From: Halichondria panicea
Taxonomy: Eukaryota; Porifera; Demospongiae; Suberitida; Halichondriidae
Length of the DNA: 64,000 nt
Direction of reading: 5' to 3'
NCBI RefSeq assembly: GCF_963675165.1
Contig: NC_087386.1
Location: forward strand, 4,284,169-4,348,168
Within the stretch, counting starts at the first letter, position 1; each line of letters begins with the position of its first letter. Position numbers and translations under genes: made by a program. The notes below the pieces were generated by a model. It did no database searches, was not told the DNA's origin, and saw only the letters and a program-made list of their open reading frames with translations. Of this stretch, positions 11,329-23,085 are shown one piece after another.

Positions 11329-12847
11329 CTACAATTTCAAAATCTCCTCAGCTGCTTCAGCCAATCCGACGAGAAAATGCAATCTGCAAAAAAATTGTTC
11401 GTTCGAATTATCTGTTCTTTTTCTCTTGTAGTACGTCATTTGTTCCCACCCGGCTACAACATCAGGGAGAATGCTGGGCTCTATAGTCGCTAGAAACGGA
11501 AGAGAACAGCTTTTCAGCAGCATGTCGATCTGTCATCGTATTCTTAAGTTTCGAGACAATAAGTGATGAAACACTTGATTCACCTAGCTCTTTCCGGAGC
11601 ATTTCAATTAGTGTATCCAGGGCATTCTGAGCCGATCCTGAAAAAACGAAAAATTTGCAATGAACACCAGGCCGTATTTTAATTGGCGTGGATTCGAGAT
11701 GATTACACACCATCATCTTGAGATAACTCCTCACCCAATTTGAGCTTGAGCACATGTAAGGCATTCCAACAACATATCACATACAGCTGTTTTTTGGGGT
11801 AGGCGGTCAACCTCTTTATGAGCGATGTTCCTTAAAACACTTTCAATTACCAGTTTCACATTGCTTACACTGACATTTAGGGACAATAATTCGTAACAAC
11901 ATGTTCATACATCATTAATTGGTGTACTTCCCTCTTTCAAAATTAATAATCCTATCACTGCATGGCATCAGATAAAATATCTTGTACTTAATTCACTTTT
12001 AGCTCAATATTGTCTGCTTCTAGTGACCTTATTTCATGCGCAGTAACTGTTCTTTGCGCTCGGCTTCTTCGGAGACAGCAGCAACTTCCTCAAAATTAGT
12101 ATCACTTGGTTCCATGCACTTCGCTTTCCAGTATAAGGCTCTATGACGAAGACGATCAAGTTTTCCCTAAGTTCACGAATTTTTTCTTCTAACCTCATAG
12201 TTTTTTTCTGTAAACCATGTATTGTTTGCTTGTCTTCCTGCAGTTGTGTATCCTGTTCCAAAATTATTGCTTCTCTTCTTTTCAACTTATTTTGATGGAC
12301 AGCATATGTTTTCTCTTACGTGATTTCTCTACAAGGTCCTTTAATTCAGTACATGATGAGCAACTGGATTCATCTAATGATTGGGAGACAATCACTTTAC
12401 CACATGCCACAAACACATTTGGTAATTCATTATTCTGATTAAGAAAATCAGCGAGCTTAGGCGACTTTTCATCACACGATGGCATTTTTTTGAGTTTGGT
12501 TAGCTTTGCTGAAAGACGTACAACACTCTGACGTAGAGATTTAATAGATCGACAACTTCCAAACAGTGAAGATACCCGTCTCCAGTATAATGTAGTATAG
12601 GTACACGAAGAATTTCCGTACAAAATTGAATAGTTAATTCCAACATAGTTCGATTAGTCACTTTTGAGCGTGGTATATTTTCAATATCTCTACAACTGTC
12701 AGAATCACCAGCAACAGCCAAGAGAAGCTCCGGAAATAACCCCATTTCCGACAGAGAAGGGTATAGCGTTCCGAAAATGTAAGTTCTGCCATTGGTTAGT
12801 GAGTCTATACGACTATATAGTGTAGCTGCATAATAGAAAATAGGCAC
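11329..12847 (-). pseudogene. Decayed minus-strand ORF cluster, probably from a mobile element
   Basis: Overlapping minus-strand frames lie at 12847-12500, 12623-12282, 12285-12034, 11764-11462 and 11523-11329. They read as one protein broken by frameshifts. A coiled-coil-like stretch is visible near 12280-12120 (EEKIRELRENL). Further on come KLKNTMTDRHAAEKLF, then ILPDVVAGWEQMT and FFCRLHFLVGLAEAAEEILKL in a different frame, with the shift near 11500. I remember similar sequence in uncharacterised repetitive proteins of sponges and cnidarians, but cannot name the family. It has no detectable link to the death-domain genes. A domesticated gene with introns is a less likely reading. Confidence 0.5.
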
Positions 12848-14359
12848 ATAGAGTACAAGGGGTATTTTGAGACATCAAAATTGATGACCCCTATCTTGCA
12901 GCATTCTTGAGGGAGCAAAATAGTCTACACAACCATGGTCAATAATGTAAGCAAAAAATTCCATAATGCATACACAGGCCTACAGCTCCAAATTTCTTTT
13001 GGCTAAAGAGGTATAGTGCATTAAAATAATGCAGAAAGAATAGCTGAAGTACTAATTATCATCTCATAATTGGTACCGTCTAACAGTGCCCTCTTCTATA
13101 CTCTATAAATACAAATTCTCTATTTAGCGAATCCTAAACACTACAAGGAGCTGAACAAAGCGTGCCAACCATGTGTGCTGGAATGCCTTTTGAGTATCTA
13201 CTATGTTTCATTGTAAGATTAACATGTATGTTCTCTATACCAGCACAAAAACATTGAAAGGACATCATTTACTAGCCTAAAACTAATGCTTCACTCATTA
13301 GTTGCTTTAAACAGAGCTCACCATTGAAATTAGCACCCCAGAGAACCCCTTATAGTCCATCCAATCATAGCGAGATCATGCAGAACTGATGCTAAAGTGA
13401 TTGTGCCACAGCTCTGTTCTTATTTACAGAGGAAAAAATTTCTACTTCCAGAGTCGCTACAAAGGTTGTTCCCCAATGGTATTCGTTTTATGGAGGTTCC
13501 ACTGTATAAAACTGAAACAGCAAATCCAACGTGACTAGAAGCCTATAGAAGCTCTTCATTGATCATTTAGCAGCTATAAAGCAGCCTACACACACACTAT
13601 ACTGTATCACTTGTGCGTACACCGAGGAATTACACAATACAGAAGTCTCACGAACAACACAAACATCAAGGTAAACTTATTATAGATTCTAATAGATTTC
13701 TAGTAGATTTAGCACAATAGGAGTAATTGCTAGCAAAGCAACTATAGTTTTATCATTGTATAGCTGTGGCTTTATGTATATATATAGGTTACCGTATTAT
13801 TATAATCTGGTTAGTAAGCGCATGTGCCTATATAGGGATAGGGTCCAGAAAGTGTCTAGTTTGTTCAAACAGCTCATTTTTGTGTCCACACACAATCACT
13901 CTACCCCAGCTAGTCTCATGAATTAGCCGCCCTTCCATGGAGAGTTTGTCTGAGCACTTTAGTCTAGAGGTCATTGCACAATGGAATTGTCATTATGCCT
14001 CGGTGCGCATGAGCAAGGTAGACAAATATCAGACCATAGCACAAAGTGGTCAGTCATGAAGTTGAAATGTGCAGTCCTTCTCACTCTAAAATTAGCCTCA
14101 GTATAGCTTGTCTCTCACTTTTCTTGCTGGAGCTAGCTATCATAGCATATGCATGCACTGCAAAAAATGACTATTTCAATCAATCACATGATATTTTCCG
14201 TTTGAACATGACATTTTCCGTTTTTTATCTTATTGAAATAAGCCACGTGATAATTCTGCCCAGTCAATTTGTGACCGAACGTTGGAGTCTCTAGTCTGTC
14301 ATCAAGCTATACTGATCGGTTTTTGACCAATATCCGACCGTTATAATCCTCACTGGTGT
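12848..14359. other. No gene seen
   Basis: About 1.5 kb without a supportable exon. A small CA-containing repeat fragment lies at 13520-13640 (TGACTAGAAGCCTATAGAAGCT), and the family mark TTATGCCTCGGTGCGCATG at about 13993-14011. Nothing else is recognised. Confidence 0.5.
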
Positions 14360-14626
14360 TCTAGTGCAGAGCTAACTACTAAGTAGAGTAGCAACACTCG
14401 GTAAACAAGTTTGGCTACGCACTCTTCTGAAAAGGCTGCAATGGCATTCCAAGTAAGCAAAACTAGGCATAACTCGAGAACGCAAATCCACGAATAAAAT
14501 CCATGACTAGAAGCCTCTTGCACTTGATTGATCCTTGAGCAGCTGTAGCAGTCTTCACACACACACACACACACGTAAACACACTACCATATACCTCGCT
14601 TGCGCATGCGCACCGAGGCATAATTA
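14360..14626 (-). repeat. TG/CA-containing repeat copy, inverted
   Basis: Reverse-orientation copy of the family also seen at 18890-19455 and 46855-47170. It contains GCAGAGCTAACTACTAAGTAG, TTGGCTACGCACTCTTCTG, a CA run at 14557-14573 and the end ATACCTCGCTTGCGCATG with ACCGAGGCATAAT. It has no coding capacity; the open frame through it is incidental. Confidence 0.65.
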
Positions 14627-14639
14627 AGGTGCTTTGCCT

Positions 14640-15262
14640 GGACTAAATGTACTTGTTGCCCAGTGAATGAGCAGATCAAAGCAGTCCAGTGCCGCTCTGT
14701 ATATGGCATGTTGCATCACTACCATAGCAACCATATATAATGCAACTGATTTGTTGTGTGGGAAAAGCATAGCTATAATGAGTTCATGCCTTCCGCATTT
14801 CTTATTTTGATACCACAAAAAAGTGAGTTGTATAGGAACAATATAAAAGAGATCATTCCAACTTTTGTCCAATATGCGGTGACTTGTTAGCTTTGATGTG
14901 CCTGGCTTCACTGTGCAATATGCCATATATTTGCACTGGTTTCTTTGGTCTTTTGCTCAATCAAACATGCAACAAGTATTAGTTATTGCCCAGCCAGAGT
15001 GCAACATGCCATATATTGCACTGGAGCAATATAATGCCCGAGGGCTTTATGTCATCCAGTGCAATATATGGCATGTTGCACGAGGGTGCCTGCAATAACT
15101 AAAGAAATCTACTGCATTTACACACAGTGCAAGTGCATATAATCCAGTGCATTATGCCATATAATGCAGTGCAATATATGGTAGCCATGGCAGTGATGCA
15201 ACATGCCATATACTGAGCACTGGATTGCTTTGATCTGCCCACTCACTGGGCAACAATTATAA
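14640..15262. repeat. Foldback inverted-repeat element
   Basis: The arms at about 14655-14730 and 15178-15255 are inverted copies: GCAGATCAAAGCAGTCCAGTGC against GCACTGGATTGCTTTGATCTGC, then ATGGCATGTTGCATCAC against GTGATGCAACATGCCAT. Further palindromic TATATGGCATGTTGCA units lie inside (15000-15080). It is non-coding and could form a long hairpin in RNA. Confidence 0.65.
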
Positions 15263-15317
15263 TTATGGCATTTGCACTGTGTGTAAATGCAGTAGAATTT
15301 GTAAGACTTCGTGCAAG

Positions 15318-15534
15318 ATACCATATATAGTGCGAAATTTTCGAGGGGCTTAATTTTCGCGGATTTCGTGGGTTAGAATCCTACACGAAAATTGAATTAC
15401 CTGCTATAACATGCATAGATTTAAAGGCGTGGCTTCCGGTAAGCAGTCATTCCGTGAACATTGTGCAACGAAATAGCTTTTAGAGGCTAATCCACGAAAT
15501 ATAAGTGCCTCGAAAATTTCGCGCTATACGGTAT
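15318..15534. mobile_element. Inverted-repeat element, TACCGTATAGCGGG family
   Basis: It begins ATACCATATATAGTGCGAAATTTTCG and ends CGAAAATTTCGCGCTATACGGTAT, imperfect inverted repeats around a 150-bp core. The family recurs at least ten times in this window. It has no ORF. A shorter related copy rich in TTTCGTAT lies at 15815-15945. Confidence 0.7.
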
Positions 15535-16127
15535 CTGCTTTTGGGACCCCTACCCTCCCAGCCAATAACTCATTTGGTTCCTTTTATAGGCTACTACCTG
15601 TTGCACTAATTATGGTAAGAATTTATTACGAATTCACTAAAATTCACACAAAACACATGTCCTACAATTAATAGGGAACAACTTGACCAATCAGAAGAGT
15701 TTGACGTCATTGGGCAACAAGTTAGTTATTGCAGGCGCCCTGCGGCAATAACTTATACATGTATATATAGTCGTGTGATTTGTATATAGGCATGCTGTAC
15801 ATAATTATAGTTACATACCATAAGTGGGTTTTTCGTATGGTGGATATTTTCCCATTTTTCGTATTGTAGAGCATCATACGAAAGTTAATTTAACATCACT
15901 ATCGTAATCCCGAGTTGTACGATACTGGGCAGGATATACGAAAATTTACAGCAAAGAAAATAACCTTTATATAACAAACATAGCATGTAATGATCAGTTT
16001 ATCATGCACATGTATTGTTCTCTTTCGTTGGTGTGTGACATCATAATAATAACAGCCATGTTGACAGTTCTGAAGTATTACATAATTATACTAACACCAC
16101 TGGCGCATATACACACATCCTGTTTAG

Positions 16128-18308
16128 AATCGAAGCGGTTGTTTGATGAGGCAATGAAGCATGGACACGTCTTGGTCAACATTGTCAACATGCTTGTGTT
16201 TGGACCGGCGGGAACAGGAAAGACCAACCTCAAGTGCCTGCTAACTGACAAGCCCCCTCCACTACAGCGAGACAGCACTCCTTGTATGGAAAAGCCAGTA
16301 CGCATTCGACCAGTGTCCAACACGAAATTCAAGTCAACTGGATGGGGCTGGGAAGAGATGTCTCAGCCAAAGTTGCTCAAACTACTAGCTCAAATCATCT
16401 CCAAGTTACCAAAAGAAAGTACTGATCAATCCACGGCCTCAAGGGTTGCGGAGAGCTTGAAAAGAATGACCACAATAACAGAGTCAGGTTTAACTTCTGA
16501 TAATGTTAAGTCAATTGATGAGTCCATATTGTCTTACTACAATCCAAGCGACACAAAATCTGATGAGATTACCACAATAACTACTTTTTCTGATATGAAC
16601 CTGTCAGCCAAAGAAGAGCCTCCATACTCTGGAAGAATGTTGGACAAAGCCATCGATGATTTGATAGCCAGTGTAGTGAGTGGTGTTGCAGAACAGCTGA
16701 AGCTAGCCACACAGGGAACTGATCAACTGTTGAGCAGAGACCAGCAAGAAGGAGAACTGTTTGATTCCAACTGGGTATATGTTACTGATTCCGGAGGCCA
16801 ACCTCAATTTCATGACATCAGTCCTCTCTTTATCAAGCACATTTCGGTGGCGTTGGTAGTGCTGCGTTTGACTGACGAACTATCCAGTTTCCCTTCTGAC
16901 GAGTACTACAAGGATGGGCAGCTGGTTGGTAGTCCCCATGCATCTCACATGACCCTCGGGGAGACACTTCAGAGTATCGTTCGATCTATTGAGTCCCATA
17001 CCTCACAAGACAGGAAGCCAAAGATGATCTTTGTGGGCACATTCTTGGATCAGCTGAGGAGCTTGGATACTCTTATCAAGAGGAATCAAGAGATTCTCGA
17101 CATGCTGCCACCCGATAGCAAGAAGCTATTGGTGTACAACGATCCTGGATTGAACAATCTGATTTTTGGTCTCAACACGATCAGCCGAGATGATGATTCA
17201 CTGGCCACTGCCAATAGGATTAGAATTACTGTTGAGCGTTCTATTCCGCTACAAGTCAAAATGCCCATCTGGTGGTCCTTCTTGGATTCACTTCTCCAGA
17301 GTTTATCTGCCACTCTCGAGCGAGGTGTACTAAGCATTGAAGAATGTCTTCGATTAGCCACTCGATTTGGTTATGTGCTCCAAGATCTTCAAGCTGCTCT
17401 GGTCTTCTTTGACAACGTGTGTATAGCGCACTACTATCCCTCCATTCTCCCCAACACAGTGTTTGTGGATGCCCAGATTCCACTAGACAAGATCACCGAG
17501 CTCTCACAGCACGCCATCTCCCTGAGGAATGCTGAAGTCAAATCACGCTCTACTCTAAACACAGCAATGATCGAGGTTGAATGGAAGAGATTTCGAGACG
17601 AGGGTATAATCACTTTAGGGTTCCTACGCTTCTTCAAGAAGCATTACGTTGAAGGCATCTTTTCTCCAGAAGATATGCTGTTGATCATGAAAGATCTTCT
17701 CGTGGTTGCTCCCATTGCACTAGTGGAAGCCACTCCCCACCAAGCCGAGTTCTTCATGCCATCTCTACTCACATCGATCCAACCTGTTGAGTTAGACAAA
17801 ATTCGTTCCTCCTTCACAATAGCACCCCTTGCTGTCTACTTTCGTAGTGGGTGTATTCGCTCTGGAGTCTTTTGCTGTCTAGTTGTGGACGTAATCAAGA
17901 GGCTGGGCTGGAAAGTTTTGCTCCCTTCAGGCGAAACAAGCATTTTTGCTAAAAATTGTATCCAGTACGAAATCTCCGATCTCCCGTGTACCGTGACTCT
18001 GATCGACTCCTTCTCATATATGGAAGTGTATATCGACGTCCCTGTTTCTCTTCGCAATGAAGTATGCCCTATGATTCGAAACGAAATTTTGCACAGTATT
18101 AAATTGTCCTGTGCAGTGTTGCATTATGTCAACGACACACCCAAGACAGCCATCTTTTGCCCATGCAAGAAGAGCACTGGAAAATTGCACCTTGCTGATG
18201 TGATCGAACGGAGTGGCTGTAAGTTTTGGAAGTGCTCCCTTCAGACACGTGTGTGGGGAGAGCTCAGTGATGAACATAGAATCTGGCTGGACAATAGCGA
18301 AGGTTCTG
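16128..18308 (+). CDS. Gene C exon: Roc GTPase - COR
   Basis: Exon of 727 codons with a plausible acceptor CCTGTTTAG before 16128 (phase 1) and donor GTGAGT at 18309 (phase 1). The frame is also open upstream to an ATG at 16004, so a start there is possible, but that stretch has no similarity to the paralogues. Motifs: P-loop GPAGTGKTN about 26 residues in, switch DSGGQPQFHD, G4-like FVGTFLDQL, then a COR-type region (MPIWWSFLDSLLQSL... GYVLQDLQAALVFF) and a C-terminal block with cysteines (IFCPCKKS). An insert of about 150 Ser/Thr-rich residues lies between P-loop and switch motif. Roc-COR proteins are GTP-dependent signalling scaffolds. Upstream exons are not identified; gene A's last DD exon (9983-10219) is in the matching phase. 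Confidence 0.8.
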
Positions 18309-18366
18309 GTGAGTACAGTCGTTTTTTAAAATTGAAAGTTATCTTTTTGTTTTCCCCCTCAATTAG

Positions 18367-18922
18367 GTGAATCATCCTCTGTTACGGGAGACATGTGTAC
18401 AAAGATGACATTGAGTGATCAGCAGCAACAATCTGGTAAGTACATGACATACATTGCTTTACTATCACTGATTAGATTACGATACTGAATAGTCATACTG
18501 TTTTTGCCTTCATGTAAATTGCAACTATAATTAAAGTTTATCGAAAGTTCTGGTAGGTGCAGTGTTCAGCAATATTTTGTTTCTGTTATAGGTGAAGCCT
18601 CCTCTGTTACGAGAGATATGGATACTAAAGGAAAGAGACATCAGCTGCAATACTCCGGTAGTTATGTAGCACTATACGTAAATATTTGCAGCTTTTATCA
18701 TAGGAAAATTATATGTACTACATAGTAACAAATTATTTGCGTATCATATTTTTGTAATTGACCTTTGTATTATCCCCCTCAGGTCCATCGTCCCCTGTAA
18801 TGGAACCTGTGTGTAGAATGAGTGATCAATATACCAGTAAGGAATGTCTGTTGGGGTTCCATGTATAGTGGATAAGTTATTTTACTTGGTCATTATGTGC
18901 AAGCGAGGTATATACGTACGGT

Positions 18923-18970
<48 letters not shown>

Positions 18971-19567
18971 TGTGTGTGTGTAGACTGCTACAGCTGCTCA
19001 AGGATCGATCCAGTGCAAGTAACAGTTTCTATAGTCATGCTCTCTTGGATTTAAATTCATGGATTTGCAAAATACTGCTTCGTTCTCGAATTATGCCTAG
19101 TTTTGCTTACTTGGAATACGATCGCAGCCTTTTCAGAAGAGCACGTATAGCCAAACTTGTTCACCGAGTGTTGCTACTCTACTTAGTAGTTAGCTTGCAC
19201 TAGAACGCTAGCTATTGGTAGCTGCAAGAGTGAGAAGAGAGCTGCAAGGCTCTGCTGATGCTGCCATTAATCTTATACTTGAACAATCGTAGTCGATGAT
19301 TACCCATGCACTCTTTGAGTTTCCCTGTGATTTTGGACTCTGCTCAGGATTCTGCCTGCATGCAGCAAATTCATTAATGCTATTAGCAGCTTTATGTTAT
19401 GTAGCGTTGGCACCTAGCTCCACCGAGGCATCAGCACCCGCAGTGCTTTCATTACTGTAACAATTATTATAATTATGTTTCCCTTCAATTATTAGGAAAA
19501 CCATCGTCTGCTACGGGAGATACTCTTATGAAGACTGAGAGAAAGAGTGATCAGCAGCAATACTCTG
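18367..19567 (+). CDS. Gene C micro-exon array: repeated SSVT...DQQQYSG linker
   Basis: Four very small exons, each phase 1 at both ends with good splice sites: 18367-18435 (69 bp), 18592-18657 (66 bp), 18783-18836 (54 bp) and 19496-19567 (72 bp). Each encodes a variant of one motif: G-E/K/P-x-SS-x-T/V, an acidic middle, and a DQQQYSG-type end. The exon at 20170 begins with the same GELSSVT motif before running into a death domain. The exons therefore arose by tandem exon duplication and encode a polar, probably disordered linker between the GTPase and the death domains. Because each has symmetric phase, any number can be skipped without loss of frame. The intron after the third exon is enlarged by a repeat (18890-19455). 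Confidence 0.75.
18890..19455 (+). repeat. TG-microsatellite repeat inside gene C intron
   Basis: Begins TTATGTGCAAGCGAGGTATA, contains a TG run at 18927-18980, then GACTGCTACAGCTGCTCAAGGATC, the shared phrase for this family around 19080-19210, and ends with CCACCGAGGCATCAGCACC at 19418-19436. Copies occur at 1818-2790, 8575-9060, 14360-14626 and 46855-47170. The open frame over the TG run is not a gene. Confidence 0.7.
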
Positions 19568-20169
19568 GTATATGTAGCCCCTTTATCTGTAAACTTACTA
19601 CAGAAATTTGAAAGCTATAATATTATAGAAGCTATTAATATTTCAGAAGTTATCACTCTAACCAAAAGTATACCTAGAAACCAGTAAATCATGAATTATA
19701 TACACTGTGGACATTTGTAGACCCATAAAGGATACCTAAACCATTTAACTTATGAAGTCTGAGACCTTAGCTGTTTAAGGTTAGTCGATTATACCCACTA
19801 TAACAATTTGCTGTTGTTTTTATTAATCCCCCCAAACCCACCACCTTGTGTTTCCATAGAAACATTTTTGTAGCTTGGTCATTCACCTACACAATGGTAT
19901 CAGCACCATTTCTTAGAAAGGTTTCAATCAAAAGATAATTATCAACATTAATTTAAGTACAGCCACTCACACAGTTGTGGTAACCACTCTCTATATGCTG
20001 CATGGTTGCTACACTGTAATTGTAAGCGCCAACTCAGACTTAACAGTGTCCTAAAAAATCTCCATTGGTTGCTGTTATGTCGCTTATAATATATAGTATT
20101 ATATATGTCGCGAATAATTACTTTTTGACCCAATATTTTTACTTTCGTTATATTTTTTCTTTTCTTCAG
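19568..20169. other. Gene C intron with a repeat that is an empty site elsewhere
   Basis: The stretch 19830-19935 (CACCTTGTGTTTCCATAGAAAC, then CATTCACCTACACAATGG) is homologous to 41600-41659 plus 42112-42160. In that copy a 452-bp element has inserted; here the site is uninterrupted. No exon is seen. Confidence 0.65.
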
Positions 20170-21270
20170 GTGAATTGTCCTCTGTTACAGTAATGGAAGA
20201 TGTGTGTAAGAAGACTGGAGTGAGGGACCAACAACTCAATCAAGAAATCCCTGAGAGTGACATCATTCTAATCGCGCAGAAATTTCCTCACCTGCTGAAC
20301 GTGCACAAGGTAGGCAGTACTCTAAATCTTATATCTACTTATCCTCCTGACATTTTAGCAAGGGGAGCAAATGGTGCACGTGCATGATATAAGGGGTTGA
20401 TGACATGTATATATCTAGAGGGTTCGTGACCCCCAGGAATTCATTACTATATCTGCCCTGTTAAGAATATTGTTCACCAGAACCCCTCAATTGCCATTGA
20501 GTTTCCTCTAGAAGATATTTCCGAGGGGGAAACCCCACCAAATGAAACCCTGTTGATTGTTGTTTTTGTACAGGCTTTGACCATCAACGATCTACAACAT
20601 GTTTACAAGAAACTACATGAAAGTGCCAGCCCTCACTGGTTCAATCTGGGATTTGCTTTCGGTCTAACTCATCCTGTTCTCACCAACATCGATAGAAAGC
20701 ATCGTGGAAATAATGTGTCATGCTTGCGTGAAATGTTGGCCAGGCTCCTGAGTACACAACATGTAACATGGAGTCTCCTGTCAGACGCTCTCAAAAAGCC
20801 CACAGTGGATCTTATCAATTTGGCTGACAGCATCACAGGTAACTATTTGTGCATTTTTTTATATTCGCCATTTTAGTGAATGATATAAACTGTCAAGAAA
20901 ATTGTAGGTAAATATTTTCAGTGTGCATTTTTTTTTGTTCGCCTGTGTGTCATTTTTAGAGCTTAATAGACTGTCACGAAAATTGTAAATTGTTATTTTA
21001 GTGATGTCTTTATTTCTTCATTCAGCCAATCAATCCACAACTCCTAACCTGCTTGATCGACTCAATCTCACATCAGCCGACCTTGGTGATGTAACTGATG
21101 TCACACGTCGTTATGGCAATCAAGCTGGAGTGGCTCATGCATTGATAGTGTGGCAAAGAGTGAATCCTTCCAGAGCTACCTTCAGGGCCTTGGTGGAAAT
21201 TGCCCTAGGACTGAGAAGAGGAGACATTGCTACAGACATCTGTAGGTTCATTGTAGAAAATGGCGGTTAG
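20170..21270 (+). CDS. Gene C C-terminal death-domain exons
   Basis: Three exons: 20170-20309 (phase 1 in, 0 out), 20574-20838 (0 in, 1 out) and 21026-21270 ending in TAG. The first ends the GELSSVT linker and encodes VCKKTGVRDQQLNQEI...IAQKFPHLL, like the first helix of the DD in 45872-46195. The middle exon encodes a full classic death domain (TINDLQHVYKKL... WFNLGFAFGLTHPVL... CLREMLARLL). The last encodes LNLTSADLGDV... VAHALIVWQRVNPSRATFRALVEI, like the second half of the 45872-46195 type DD. So one DD appears inserted between two halves of another. The protein ends 3 residues after the last helix. Splice signals are canonical; the order of exons is as it stands on the chromosome. Confidence 0.75.
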
Positions 21271-22196
21271 ATAATAGTTTTTGTACACACCCATGCACCT
21301 CCAATTATAGTTGTCAGTATTATTATACCTCGATTATTATAGTTCCTATGTTTAATTATTTTGCTATAAAGTAAATTTAATTTGTACTCAACCTCATTAC
21401 TTAGCCTCATTCTCTTCCCTCTAATTTTCCAGCGCAAGCCTCTGCTCACGTATCCATTTAGTGATAATTGTTTCACATTCACCTATTATATACACCTCAA
21501 CTTTATTCTTCACCCCAATGTACATGTGGTTCTATTATTGTTGTCACACTGAGCTATCAGGTCGACTTGTTTGCATGATATATATATATACCGTACATAC
21601 TCTACAATAACATTTTAGAAGCATACAATTAATGTAGCTCTCAATATAAATTACCATTGTGTAGAACCTGTTTCTCTCGACTCTATACAGCCATTCAAAC
21701 AGAGCTCGAGCTCAATTAATATAATAGCTCAGTTCTTGTGAGTGAAATATTATTATACATTGCTGTTTAATAGTATAGTACGTACGTACCGTATAGCGTG
21801 AAATTTTTGTGGGGTGCAAAATTTCGCGTTTTTTTAGGGCAGAGTAGTGAACGCGAAAATTAAAACCAGGATAAACTCCCACACATCGGTATTTCACATT
21901 CTGATGGGTGTAGTTTCCTAGCACTGAACCGCGAATATTAGAACCCACGAACATTTCTGCTGAGGGCTCTGGAGCCAAATAGCGAACATTTCCCGCTATA
22001 CAGTATAATATTGATTGAGTGACTAATGTTTTGGTAAAGACAGATCAGGAGGATAGCATAATTACGTTCGGAATGAGAGTACAAAGAGTGCACAATTCAT
22101 ATAGTCTAAACAACACTAGAATTGTTCTATCTTCTTCAATGTTAGGCAATTCTTCACAAAACAGCTTCTGAATATGATAATTGGGCAACAGTTCAG
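21271..22196. other. No gene; AT-rich with one inverted-repeat element
   Basis: Downstream flank of gene C and of the convergent JMJD4 gene. It holds an element at 21787-22005 and otherwise simple AT-rich sequence. Possible polyadenylation signals exist on both strands, but I cannot choose among them. Confidence 0.5.
21787..22005. mobile_element. Inverted-repeat element, TACCGTATAGCGGG family
   Basis: Ends TACCGTATAGCGTGAAATTT and GAACATTTCCCGCTATACAGTA. The core holds AAACTCCCACACA, related to 11140 and 59160. It is non-coding. Confidence 0.7.
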
Positions 22197-22487
22197 TTAA
22201 ATTCTTCTGGGAGATTCACCTTCATCTTTTAGTGAAGACAAAACCAGATGCATGCCATATCCATTTTTAGTATTCTCAAATTCAGAGGAAGATTCTAGAA
22301 ATGTGACAGCTTTCAATGGATTGGATAACGTCTCTCGAATCAGTGTGTGCAGTGAGAAGAAGCCTTTGTACAGTTTCGAGGTTGGGGTGAGAATTTCTTT
22401 GAGTTGATTCAGCCTTGACAGAGCAACGATAGAGAGCAGTTGCACAAACTCCCAATAGTCCATCCCAGCACTCGCCTTCAGCACAAC
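22197..22487 (-). CDS. JMJD4: JMJD4 last exon
   Basis: Acceptor CAATAG, phase 0, encoding VVLKASAGMDYWEFVQLLS and onward to a TAA at 22197-22199. It resembles the helical C-terminus of JMJD4, where a related QVIxxxxGxxxxEF pattern follows the catalytic domain. It joins in phase to the 19-codon exon 23029-23085. The final 50 residues are not conserved as far as I can tell. Confidence 0.75.
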   Translation of the reverse strand, partial: VVLKASAGMDYWEFVQLLSIVALSRLNQLKEILTPTSKLYKGFFSLHTLIRETLSNPLKAVTFLESSSEFENTKNGYGMHLVLSSLKDEGESPRRI

Positions 22488-22715
22488 CTATTGAGAACAA
22501 TATTATGAATAATTACACAAACAGTATAATTACAATCAGAAAATATACGTGCATGCGCCTACAACTTTAATTCATGCATGCATATAGTTATGTGATGCAT
22601 GCATGATTGTGTATACTGATCAATGCATCGTGTTTTGTGCGTTGATACTTCATATAAGACGCCACGAATAATTATGCTGAGTTAGCATTCCTATATACTA
22701 GACACATGTATACAT

Positions 22716-22922
22716 TACCGTATATAGAGGGTGATTTTCGTGGGGCAAAATATTCGTGGTTTTCGTGGTTGAAGGTCTGACCACGAATGAAGCGACCTTG
22801 GCTACCTTTACGTGTACCTACAGTGCAAGCTCCAACCACTAAAATATTACCCACGAAATGTACGTCTCAATATTGCTGAACCACGAATATTTTGTCCCCC
22901 GAAAATTACCCACTATACGGTA
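22716..22922. mobile_element. Inverted-repeat element in JMJD4 intron
   Basis: Ends TACCGTATATAGAGGGTGATTT and AAATTACCCACTATACGGTA. The inner GGGGCAAAATATTCGTGG phrase is shared with 25210-25419 and 44664-44870, making a close subfamily. It fills the intron between the last two JMJD4 exons. Confidence 0.75.
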
Positions 22923-23028
22923 GTTATATAATTGTAGATTTGGTAGTGTATATAAGGAAGGATTTGATGTCTCCAAGTTGGAGGTTCAATACAGCGCAAA
23001 AAGTATTATAATCTGCTCCAGAGCATAC

Positions 23029-23085
23029 CTGACATTGCTCCTCCCAGCTGTCCATTGATCGACAGTCCTCCAACTCCCGCTTTAC
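23029..23085 (-). CDS. JMJD4: JMJD4 penultimate exon, 19 codons
   Basis: Acceptor TTTTTTTCCAG, donor GTATGC, exactly 57 bp in phase 0. It encodes VKRELEDCRSMDSWEEQCQ, matching the JMJD4 helix with the WRDSM..W...CQ pattern. It is too short to stand alone as an ORF, but phase and similarity on both sides support it. Confidence 0.75.

Noticed and set aside
16004-16127. ATG at 16004 as the start of gene C
   Set aside because: Possible but not preferred: the following 41 codons resemble intron sequence, and a phase-1 acceptor at 16127 fits the pattern of all related exons.
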